Shown here: in pieces, positions 11,030 through 21,200 of the stretch
How positions within the stretch are numbered: the stretch's first letter is position 1
Layout: each line of letters starts with the position of its first letter
Source of the DNA: Eonycteris spelaea
Taxonomy: Eukaryota; Chordata; Mammalia; Chiroptera; Pteropodidae
Reading direction: 5' to 3'
NCBI GenBank assembly: GCA_003508835.1
Contig: PUFA01000203.1
Span: forward strand, 1,332,501 to 1,396,500
Length of the DNA stretch: 64,000 nt
Translations under genes and position numbers: made by a program
Notes under the pieces: model-generated
Seen by the model: only the letters and a program-made list of their open reading frames with translations
Databases searched by the model: none
Told to the model about the DNA's origin: nothing

Positions 11030-12780
11030 TTGCCAGAGTTGCTAGTACTCGCTATTGTATTTTTCCACTTGTCTTTTAAATGTAATATTTAAAAGTGAAT
11101 GCTCAATAAATCGACCACCCCTCGCCAGCACATTCACCTCACTCGGGCCTTCCTCTCTTCTTCCCCACCAGCAGTAATCACTACCTTGAATTTTCTTTAT
11201 CCCCCCTTTCCCCTTTTTAAAGCGTTTTAACACAAAAACACGCATTCCCTAATAGCATTTCTCTTTTCTCGTTTCTGAGTTAGAAAACGCCGACGTCACA
11301 GTGCGTAAAATTGTCTGTAACTTGCGTTTTCATGCGCGGTTCTCCTCATTTTTATCCCTGTGTTGCAAATCTGGTTCGTTCGTTGTCATTCCGTCCTTCT
11401 GCTGATGGACATTTGGATAATTTCCATGCTTCGCTACTGAGAAGGGCGTCATGATAAACGTTATTGTACCCGTCTCCCGGTGCACGTTTGCTCCGGGGTT
11501 CGGGCCTGGGAGTCGGATTGTTAGGTCACAGGCAGCCACAGAGTTCCGCTTTGGTAGGATAGCGGCAGGTTGTTTCCCCTCCCATCAGCAGTGTTTCGAT
11601 TTCCTTTGACTCACATCCTTTCCAGCATCTGGGGTCGGCAGACGTTTTAATCCTGCCAGTCTGGTGGGTATAAACCTCGTCGTGGTCTTAATCTGAGTTA
11701 CCCTTATTTCAAACACGTTGAGCATCTTGCCATACGTGTGTTGGTCATTTGTGTTTTCTGTGAAATTCCTCTTCATGTCTTTTGCCCATTTTTCTGTTGG
11801 CTTCTTGGAGAGTTTTTTCTTTAATCTTTGGGATGTGTTCTTTATATATTCCAGATACTAATCCTTTGTTGTTATATGCATTGCAATAATTTTTTTCTCA
11901 AAGATGGAGAAAAGCGGTTTCTTTTTTCCTTCTCCCTTTCAATAAACGGAATTAATTTAAAAAAAAAAAAGAAAAGAACGTACTTTTTGAAGCATAACAT
12001 ACATAGAAAATGTTTTAAAACTTTGAGAATCTGGTTGTAGTCACACTGAATCTCAAGATTCATTTAGGGAAAGTTGGCATCTTCACAACATTGCATGTGC
12101 CTAACCATGTTTTCAAAGTGTTCCTCTTTTTCCATGTAAATGTCTTTCAATGGCGTGTCATAGTTTGTTTCCCATACAGATCTGGTGGATACGTGTTATA
12201 TATTTATTCTTAGGCGTATTACACTTCTTTTGTCAAGTTTCTATGTTAGCCACTCTGGCAGATGACGCAGAGAGGTCCCTCATTGTGGATTTAATTTGCT
12301 TGTCCCTGTTGGAAACCTTTGTTGGGCACCTTTTCATATGCTCATTGGCCATCTGAATATCTTCTTTTGTGAAATGTCTGTTCAAGTCTTTTGGCCAATT
12401 TTTAAAACCGCTTGTCGTCTTCTTATTGATTTGTTTCTGATCTTAGCCGGAGCATGCCTTATGTGTCACTATTGAAACTGATCTTGAGCTGTAGATGTCT
12501 GAAAGATACACTCAGTCAGGTTAAGGAAGATTCCCTCTATTCCTAACGGCCAAGGCTTGGATTTTACAGTGAGCGGGTGTTGAATTTTATCCATTGCTTT
12601 TCCGCTTTTACTAAGATGGTTATGTTTTTTCTCCTTTAATGTTATTGAGGCAAATTACATTCAAAGGCTTTTGTCGTGTTAAACCACCCTTGTATCTATC
12701 CTTGGCATAAATCCACACTTGTCGTGCTGGGTTTTTTCTTTTTTTTTAAATACATTTCTGGATTCCATTTGTGGTGTCAG
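11030..12780 (-). mobile_element. Old L1 LINE fragments (3' half), antisense
   Basis: On the minus strand, 11585-11776 encodes peptides alignable to the end of L1 ORF2 (MKRNFTENTNDQH, then RVTQIKTTTRF). Plus-strand text such as 'cttcatgtcttttgccca' (11771-11788) and 'tctgttcaagtcttttggcc' (about 12378-12397) is the same L1 site occurring twice, so at least two copies or a rearranged copy are present. The segment near 12600-12750 matches the ORF2 region complementary to 'cttggcataaatcc'. Heavy decay indicates an ancient insertion. Confidence 0.75.
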
Positions 12781-13235
12781 TTACCCATTGCTCCGTAAAC
12801 AAGTCAACCCCAGACGTAGCGGAATAAAACATTAAACTTTTTTTTTTCCCCCTCACAACTCTGTGGATGGGACATTCGGACTGAGTTCAGCTGGGTATTC
12901 TTCCGGTGGCTTCACCTAGACTCACTCATGGGCCTGTAATCGTTAAGGGTGGCCATACTCACGCCTGTCACTCAGCAGGCTGCCAGTTCAGATACGGTGG
13001 TTCCTACCACGTGGCCTCTCCAGCTCGCTAAGGCTCGTTCTCATGGAAACGGCATTCCAAGCGGGCAGGAATGGACGCCGTCAGGTTTCCTGAGACTCAA
13101 AGATCACATAATGTGCTTCCGCCACATTCTACTCATCATAGGAAGTCACAGTCCCGCCCAGATTCAGTGTCAAGAAATAGACCCCTTCTTGATGGGAGGA
13201 GCTGCGAATCATCTGTGGCCACTCAAAATCTATGA
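12781..13235. mobile_element. Ancient interspersed repeat nested inside antisense L1 (family not assigned)
   Basis: Interrupts L1 ORF2 homology that resumes at about 13236. Contains stretches typical of a high-copy mammalian element: 'cagctgggtattcttc', 'ccacgtggcctctccagc', 'cttccgccacattctactca' and 'cttgatgggaggagctgc'. I recognise the repeat type but cannot name it safely. Confidence 0.5.
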
Positions 13236-14130
13236 CAGTGTGCTTATATTTGGTATGGTGTTTTTGTGCTTATGCTCATAAGAGAGATTGGCCCATGATT
13301 TTCCTTTGTCACATTGTCTGTGTGTAATCGAAGCAGCAAGGTTCTATTCTCTTTATAGAAAGAGTTGGCGGGTTTGTGTTTTCCAGTCTTTGGAAGAGTT
13401 TGATCTAGTCCTTGAAAGATCTGTCCCTTGCCTGCGAAAATGTTTGGGCCTGATGTGTTTTGTTTTGTTTATAGAAAGATTAACTACTGATTCCATTTCT
13501 TTAATAGGACCATTCAGACTTTCTATTTCTTCTAGATTCAGTTTTGGTAAGTTATATTATATATGTATATGTTTTAAAGAATGTGTCTTGTTTGTGCTTT
13601 CAAAATTACTGGCCTTAAGTCATAGGTAGTATTCGCTTATCTTTCTAATCACTACTCTTCCTGTCATTAGCTCCACTTTTTCATTCTACTTTCACTTGTT
13701 CCTTCTTTCTTTTTTATCGCTCTTATCAGAGCTTTGTCTATTTTACTTGGCAGTTTCTAAAAAACGTCTCTTGGTTTTACTGATCCTGTTTTATCTGTTT
13801 ATTACTTCATTGGTTTCTGCTTTTTTCTTTATTATCTCCTTCCTTCTGTTTTCTTTGAGTTTGTTGTGTTGTCTTTTTTCTGGCCTTTTAAGCTGGCATA
13901 GCCCGTTAATTTCCGGCTTTAAAAATTTTTCAACATAAGCATTTCAAGGCTACAAATTACCCTCAAAATATGACTTTGGCCATCTCCCACAAATTTTGGT
14001 CTGTGTGTGTTTTCATTATTGTTGTTATAAAATATCTTTAAATTTCCGTTATGATATCTTTGACCAGTCAGTTTATTTATTAGAAGGGTGTTTTAAATTT
14101 TCTAAATCTATGGAAATTTTTTAAAAATGG
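13236..14130 (-). mobile_element. L1 LINE ORF2 fragment, antisense, continuing after a nested insertion
   Basis: AT-rich plus-strand text matches the complement of L1 ORF2 in colinear order: 'agtctttggaagagtttga', 'cagactttctatttcttct', 'ctcttggttttactgatcc' and the Ile/Ser-rich stretch up to about 14090. No intact ORF remains. Confidence 0.75.
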
Positions 14131-14800
14131 AAAAAAGTATTTGAAATATTGCATATGGGAAGGCACATAAAACTCACATGTACAATGTAATAAATAATTA
14201 GAAAGCAAACACCCATGTAACCACTTCAGGTTAAAAGGGAAAAACATAATAAAGGACCGTTGAAATCCAGAAGCCCCTTGAGTCCCTCCCCTTCGTAAGT
14301 CACTCCCCCAGGGGAGAGGGTCACTCTCCTGACTTCTGGGATCAGCTCTCCTTACAGATGTGTCACCTTTATGTGCACCTCTCAGCAGTCAATTGGTTTT
14401 GCCTGTTTTAAACTTCGATGAATGTGACATAGCATGTAAGTCGTTTGTACCTCGATCCTCTCACTCACCATCATGTTTGTGAGATTCGTCCATATCGTTG
14501 GGTGAGCTGTGTGGTTGGTTTATTTTATTGTATTGTTTTTTTTTCCTGTGGTTGGTTCATTTTTATTGTTGAATAGTGTTTCGATGTATGAATATATCAC
14601 AGATTCCTTATTCAGTCTCCTGGAAAGGGGCTTCTGGGTCGTTTACTATGATCTTGATGACATCGATTATTTGAAATTGTTAAAATGTGCCTTATGGCCT
14701 GATATGTGGCCAGTTTTTGTAATGCTCCGTGTAGGCTTGGGAACAAAAGCTATTTTCTAATGGCTGGGCATCTGGTTTATACATATTTTTACTGCCTAGT
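14131..14800 (-). mobile_element. Second old L1-type fragment, antisense
   Basis: Text such as 'ctcctgacttctgggatc', 'ttggttttgcctgtttt' and 'tgtttgtgagattcgtcca' is typical of the 3' part of old mammalian L1 (L1M group) read in reverse. Subfamily is not determinable by eye. Confidence 0.6.
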
Positions 14801-15129
14801 GCCTTAAACACAGACTGCCTTGGTTTCTTTCCCATTACCTGCCTCTGCAGGCTGAGTTTGTCATCTCTAGAAACCGTTCAGGGTAAACCTTTTCTAAGAT
14901 GGTTTCTGGATTAAGAAAGCCTGGGCTTGAGTGGCAGCAGCGGCGACTGGTAAATCGCAGGAAGAACTCTCCACCTATTTCAAGTGGAATGTTCCAGATT
15001 CGGGCGGCGGGCGGGGTGGCGGGCCAAGGCCCTGAAGGACTATGCTGTGGGAAACCGAAGGGCCTGGGGGGCGGGGATGGACGAAGCCTGACTCTTGCGT
15101 GGGGGTTCTTGACGTGATTCTAGGGTCAG

Positions 15130-15241
15130 GATTCCTGTCGTCCATCTGCTGGCCCTGAGGGCCGCTTGGCCTCTGGCATGCTGTCCAAGTCTGTGTCCAC
15201 GAGTGGCATCAATTGCTTCTTGGGCAGCTCAGATCCAGCGG
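15130..15241 (+). CDS. Candidate upstream coding exon C
   Basis: 112 bp between GGGTCAG and the strong donor GTAAGT (15242). The natural-looking frame gives 37 codons containing MLSKSVSTSGINCFLGSS and leaves in phase 1, which fits exon D. It does not fit the exit phase of exon B, so it may be an alternative first exon (ATG at 15178) or a cassette. Ser/Gly-rich and probably disordered; no domain recognised. Confidence 0.4.
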
Positions 15242-15790
15242 GTAAGTCAAAGTGGAGAGCACAGCAGGGCGGCCCCTTCCCCTGCCTGCCACACCCCGAG
15301 TGCTCTGCGCAGACGTTTAGGGCCCAGATAACCTGGGTCATGCCTGACCACAATCTAGAAACATTTTGGAAACCCCAAAAGGCCTTTATTCAAAATAGAG
15401 ACCTGAATTCAGGTCTTGGGCGTTCTGGCACTCCCCTTCCAATGCGGGCAGACACAGGACAGTGAGAGGCTCGCCAGCTTCCCATTACTGGAGATGGAGG
15501 ACAGTCACCTGTAGTGTACCATGTCCTCAAGAGGAGGCTTGGGAGCTTGGTGCGAAACTCCCGCTCTCCCCGCTCACCTGCCCCGTTTTCGGTCCCCCTG
15601 GCTCCCGAGTCCTCCAGCTCTGCTCAGACCCCGCCCTCCCGCCCCTGTCCCCAGAGCCCGCCCTCAGGAATGGAGTCACATGCACCTGCTGCCTGGGAAC
15701 CTGATCCAGGTGGAGGGGGCGGGGGAGGCAGCCCCGACCGCCTTTGTCTGGTGTCTGCCGGACACCTCTCCTCTCCTTTTGTGTTGGCAG

Positions 15791-15830
15791 GGGATTTGTC
15801 TCAGTCCTCTGCTGCAGACCTCAGCCAAAG
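15791..15830 (+). CDS. Candidate upstream coding exon D (40-bp micro-exon)
   Basis: 40 bp between TTGGCAG and GTGAGC. Entered in phase 1 (from B or C) it encodes GDLSQSSAADLSQ and exits in phase 2. Small size and Ser/Gln-rich product make it weak on its own; the support is consistent phase with its neighbours and good splice sites. Confidence 0.35.
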
Positions 15831-16911
15831 GTGAGCCGGGGAGCTGGAGGGCTTCGAAGGCCGAGTGGTGGGGGGAGGGGCGATGGGACTGGGCCCGGGA
15901 TTTTTTAGCCCTAAGGGTCTCTGCTTCCTGAGACACTGCTCCCCTTAACATTTCCGATCAAAGACCTCCAACTATCCTTCTCCTCGAGCTGCATAGAAGT
16001 CACTCTTTCCTCATCTGCGGGGAAGGTGGGGAAGGTTCCTGCTAGCCCCACGGGGCGAAGGAAAGAAAGGGAGTATCCGCACCTCGGGTCTCAGTTGAGT
16101 GAAAGAGAGTTAGTTGTCCAGCTGCCGAAGTGTGAGCAGGCAGATGGGCTGTATTTTGAGGGGCAGCGGCTGAGGACCAGGGGTCAGCTTTGGATGGCTC
16201 AGTGATCGACCAATGGGGAGTGGCTCCCGGAGAGCTGTGTAGGGCTGAAGGCCTAGTTCAGGGACGTGGTGGAGGCTGGGAGGTTTTCCTAACGACGTAA
16301 ATAAGCATGAAAATCAGCACCTGTTTGGCTCCAACAGCAGCGGAAGCCTGGTTAGAGGGGCCGGAGCCCTGAGACGCGGGGGCGTGTGAGCTCGTCGGGG
16401 GCCCTTTAAGATATCAGGCTCTGATTTGCGGTCCTGAAAATCCTGAAAATCTGCTGACACATCCTCCTGGCTCCGGGCTTGGGATTAGCTCATGGGATGG
16501 GCTGATGAAATCCCAGGAAATTCAGTCCTCACTGGCTTGAGGCCCAGAGGCCTTGTCCAAACAGCAGAGAGGGTCCTACACAGGGCTCTTGTTGGGAGGG
16601 GAACATGCCCTCCCCCGAGGGCCCCCACCCCCTATCACTTCCGTTGGGAGCAGCATGAGAGAGGAGATTGGGCCTGGATTAGTGGGTGGTCTGCAACCAT
16701 CTGGGAGGAGCCTGGAGTTTTCTGCATAAATCCAGGCCTGGGAAACCAGTGTCCACATCCCGGAAGTCCCAGGAGGTGGTGGCAGAGCACCCCCCCGAGC
16801 ATCCCTCTCTCTTCCTCGCCCCCTCTCTTGTCCGCGTGCACTCTCCCTGGTCCCGCACCGCCACCCATCTCTCTGGGAGGACCACTTCACCTCTTCCTTC
16901 TCCCTCTGCAG

Positions 16912-17004
16912 CTGCAGCCAGCTGGAACGGAGCTCGGGACCTGGGCAGCCTCCTCCCTGCGGCGGACCTTCAGCTTTCTCTTGAGCATGACCGGAAAGAC
17001 CAAG
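16912..17004 (+). CDS. ARHGEF2: Candidate upstream coding exon E, joins in frame to ARHGEF2 exon 2
   Basis: Strong polypyrimidine acceptor (CTTCCTTCTCCCTCTGCAG) at 16893-16911 and donor GTAGGC at 17005. The downstream half encodes SSLRRTFSFLLSMTGKTK and ends in phase 0, exactly the phase at which ARHGEF2 exon 2 (27574) begins. The ATG at 16987 would give M-T-G-K-T-K fused to exon 2, so this may be an alternative first exon. To receive exon D (phase 2) instead, one base would have to be missing in the run near 16935-16950, which is the error type seen elsewhere in this window. Linking it to ARHGEF2 is inference. Confidence 0.5.
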
Positions 17005-19799
17005 GTAGGCATCAGGCGGGGAGCAGGGGGCCTGGCACGCAAGGCCTCCCCAGCCCTCCTGGGCGGCCGGAGACTCGAGGCCGCGCTCGGGTTTGAAGGG
17101 CTGCACCGCTCCCTGCGTCTCCGTGCGCCTCCTCTCCGCTGCTGTCCCTGGCTTGGCAGCCGGCTGCGCACAGCTGGGGGACACGGCCAGGAGCCTCGGC
17201 AGCGGTGGGCCTGGCGCAGCCCTGCCTGGCCTTAGGCCTCGCGTTTGGCAGGACATGCCAAGGCACAGGACCGTGATCGTAATCACGGCGGTACCTTTTT
17301 GCTTCTTCAGAGCCTATTAGGGTTTGCCAAGTGCTTTCAGACTCATAATTTTGTGGGTGGATGTGGCTGCCGCAGGGGTTGAGCCGGACTACGGGGCGGA
17401 GTGCCGCCGGGGCAGGAGAGGCTCACGGCGGGCGCGCTGTGCACGCGGGCCGTGGTGCTCCCAGCCCCGGCCGGCGAGGGCGCCGCGCCCTCCTCCTTGC
17501 CCCGGCTGCTGCCGCTAGGGTCTCTGTCCACTTTCTTCATTTACCGGCAGAGTGGGCAGCCCCTGGGCACAGTCTGCGGGCAGACCCACTCTCTTCCTGC
17601 AGAGGAATGGTGGGCGGTCAGCGTGCCCAGCTGGTCGGCGTTGCCCACCCGGGGCCCGACAGCTTGGTGCGCGGCTGGGTGACCCGCAAAGGGAACGTGG
17701 GCAGTGCTCTGGCGCCCAGACGGGCAGCAGGAAAGGGCCAGGTCGAGTTGGGACATCGTCCCGCTCGTCCTTCCTCAGCAAGGCCCCTGGCGCGGCCGGG
17801 GTCCCCCTTCCTGTCATCTTGTGGTCCATCTCCCTTCCACCCTCGTGAGTGCGGGGCCGCCTCACCCGACCTCCTTTCCCAGCCTGCCTGGGCCAGGGCC
17901 CTGCGCAGTGGACATGGGGGTGGGCGGGCAGTCGTGGAGCAGAGAGGAGGACGTGGCTCAGGCCTTCCCCTCTGGGCAGCCTCGTGGGTCGACAGGACAC
18001 CTTCCCAGAGGTCACCTCGTTTAATCCTCACCACGCCCTGGCGAGGATAAGTATTCTCGCCTTCATTTTTCAGACGAGATACCCCCGAGCCCCCGCAGCT
18101 GGTGAGAGGTGCGGCTGTATTGCACACCCTGGTCTCTACCGGCGCCGCACGGCCCGTCTGCCTGTCGTAAACCTAACGGCACAGCTTGTCCCCTCCCGCC
18201 CCTTGGTCCGCCATCTTCGGGGTCCGTGCTGTCTTATTTCCCGCCCAGAAGGCCCAGGCCCAGAGTAACGAGGAGAGAAGCAGGCCCCCTCCCGGGCAGT
18301 GGCACGCTTGGGCCCAGTACCCTGTGCTCTCACCACAACTCTGATTCTGACGACCCGGCCCTTCGCTGGGACGGCCTCCTCCCCCCTCAAGGGTGAGGGC
18401 CACGTCTGTCAAGTTAAATGAGCCAGAGAAGGTGGTGGGGTTGGCTTTTGTTCTGGTGTGCCTGAGAGGGTAACCTGTGAGTAGCCGGGAGGGTCACTGG
18501 ACAGGGGAGGGGTCACTGGACAGGAGCAGCGGGGCTGGGATGAAAGTGGTTTGGCAGGAGGAGCCGGGGACGCCGCGGAGAGCCAGGGGGAGGGTCGTTC
18601 TCGAAGACCCGGGACGTGGGCATTCAGTGGGGCTGCAGGCCCAGCTCGCTGGGGACGCAGCGGGGTTAAGGCCGACCGTGTCCTTTACCCGCCCCACCCC
18701 CAGAGGAAGAAGAGCGGAGGGTGGGGGCAGGGTGGCGGACAGCCGGTGGGATGGGAAGTGGACTGAAGACTGGGGGGGGACCTGGCAGGATCACAGGGGC
18801 GGGTCCTCTTTGTCGTGGAGCCCCCCCCCCACGTTGAGTCTGGGCCCTGAGACCCCTCAGAAAACCCCGGGATTCAGGTCCCAGGTTTACCCAGAACAGG
18901 GACTGGAGTCTGGCTCTTCGAGTCCCTCCGTGGTGTGAGCAGCGGGTGCTCCAGGCCTGGGAGAAGCACTGAGGTCCGTCTCTGGCTCCCCCCCACCCCA
19001 CAGCAGAGGCCTGAGACCCGGCTTCTGGGGGGAGGGGCTGTCAGTTTTTAAATTTAGTACATTCCTCAGTCTGGGCCCCCCACTGGGGGAGGTGAGTCTG
19101 GATTTCAGACCCCCACCCCAGACTAAGGTGGCTGGTTTGGGGGTTCCTAGGGCCTCCCCAACCCCGTACAGGTGCTCCTGGAAGAGTCAGGCCCTGGTCA
19201 CCCTGGGAGCGTCCTTCCCCTCGCTAGTCTCCATCCAGCCCAGAGCAGGCTGCTGTTTCCCTCTCCTCTGGTCTTTGCTATATAAGGATCCCGACAGGGA
19301 ATGGGTGAAGGCGGAGGTGAAGAAGGCCCAGGAGCGGCGGGGTGGTGCTGGGGGTGCTGAGCCCAACCAGCGCAGCCAGCGGTGAGGCACTGGGCCCAAA
19401 ATAGCGGCAGAGGCTAAAATTGGCACCTAGAGAGTGCGGAGTTGGGCTTGCCACCTGCACCGGGCCCTGCTGCCTCCCGGGGCGGGGTGCCCGTCTGTGT
19501 TGGCCCCGCCCCCCTTCCACCACACCTTTTGGGACCAGAAGGGGCAGGACTCTGCGAACTCTGGATGCCTGGTCGCAGGGCGCTCCGAGCTTCTGGTTTC
19601 TGCAGGGAAGTGGGCGGCCCTAGGAGGCAGGACTGAGCTCGTGTGGGGGGTGCGCGAAAGCCGAGACGGCCTCCAGGCCCGGGGCAAAGGGTTGAGACAC
19701 CCCGCACACCCCCTTGTGGAGAGGCTGGCCGGGGCGGGCTGGTCTCTGGTCCTTGGTTCTGGCCTAACTTCCAACAGAGAGGGCTGGGGTCAGACACAG
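17005..19799. other. GC-rich interval upstream of ARHGEF2 promoter, no gene seen
   Basis: No protein family recognised. A MIR-like remnant in reverse orientation lies near 17990-18120 ('tttaatcctcaccacgccct' and 'ttcatttttcagacgaga'). Long open frames in several registers are a consequence of GC content. Confidence 0.5.
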
Positions 19800-21200
19800 G
19801 GAAGGGCGCCCTCGCTCCTCAGCGTCCAGGAAAGGTGGCGGTTCCTCTCCCCGCCCCGCCCCAGCCGTCTCCTCCCCGACCCCCGCGGAGCTAGAGGGGG
19901 AGGAACGGACGCAGCGCCTCTAGAAGGCGCCCCGGGGGGTGACTGCGGGAGAATCCCTCTCCGACCCGCAGGGCGACCCTCTCCGACCCCAGGGCCGGCA
20001 TCCCCCACCACCCCACGCCTTGGGTTCCCCTGGACTTCCCCGTCCTCTCCCCACCCTGCCCCCAGTCGTAAAAGGGGTCTGTGCTGGGCCGGCTTTGATG
20101 CGCCGCGGGGCCAGGAAGGAACCGGTCGCGGGTTCCCTGGAGAGCTGGGGCGGGGTGGGGAGCGATGCGAGGGCTGCAGGGGGAAGGGGGGGGGGGTGGC
20201 CGTTAGCAGTCCGGAGCCCCGGGGCGCGTCTCCGGGGCCAGGGGCGCCCGGGGCCCTCAACCTGCCCGCGGCCCCCCGCACTTCCCGAGCGGCCCCAGCT
20301 CGGCCGCGCCGCCGGGCCCCGCGGGCACCCGCCCTGCTCCGCCCCGCCCCCCCCTTCCTGCGCCCGGGGGTGGAGACTCGGTTTGAGGAACTGGCGCCGG
20401 TGCCGGGCGAGGGGAGTCCGACTTCCTGTCCCGACCGACGCGTGCGGGGCGCCCGGTCCCCCGCCGCCCCCACCGCAGCCGGACGCCTGGGTCCCGCCGC
20501 GTGCGCCCGTCGCCCCCCCATCCCCCGATCGGGGGATTATGTCTCGGATCGAATCCCTCACGCGAGCGCGGATCGACCGGAGCAGGGAGCTGACGAGCAA
20601 GGTGGGCCGTGCGGCGCCCGTCCTCCCACCACGCCCGGGGAACCCGAGGTGCCCTCTTGGGGCGCCCTCCGACCCCGCCGGGGGCACCGGCCCCCCACCC
20701 CGCCTGCTCGCTGGGCGCGGGAGCCGGGCGGAGCGTGGCGGCGGGCGAGGCGCGGTGGGTGGGGACTGGCCCCGGGCGGGAGGGGCGGGGGCGGCGGTGC
20801 GACCCGCGCTCCGGCCCGCGCGCCTGCGTGCGGTGTCCCGGGGAGCGGGCCTGGCGCCGGCGGCCTCCGACGCGGCGGGACGGGCGTTCGCGGCCGCACG
20901 AAACAAAGTTGCTGGGGGTAGGGACGGAGCGGGAGGGAGGGGTGCGCATCGGAGTGGGGGCGGCGGGAGCGCTGCGACCCCCGTTCCGCCCGGGTCCCCC
21001 CGGCTTGCCTGCGGCGTCCCCCACCCCGCAGTCGCTGGCTGGGTTGTTCCCCCTTTGTCCCCGCCATCCGGCGGAGGGGGCGGGAAGGGGTGGGTTCCCG
21101 GCTTCCTCCCACCGCCACCTCCACCGCCACCCCGAGACAAAAGTCAGCTCCTCCTCTCCTCGCCGATGGACTTTCCAGCTGTGATTCAGTTCTCCCCTCG
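19800..21200 (+). promoter_or_regulatory. ARHGEF2: CpG-rich promoter region of ARHGEF2 (short-isoform first exon)
   Basis: Dense CpG and GC-box-like GGGGCGGGG motifs surround the first coding exon. No TATA box is visible. The transcription start is inferred to lie shortly upstream of the ATG at 20539; its exact position cannot be read from sequence. Confidence 0.65.
20539..20601 (+). CDS. ARHGEF2: ARHGEF2 coding exon 1
   Basis: 21 codons, [15 protein letters not shown] onward, ending ...TSK before GTGGGC in phase 0. It matches the known GEF-H1 N terminus. The following intron is about 7 kb. Confidence 0.93.
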
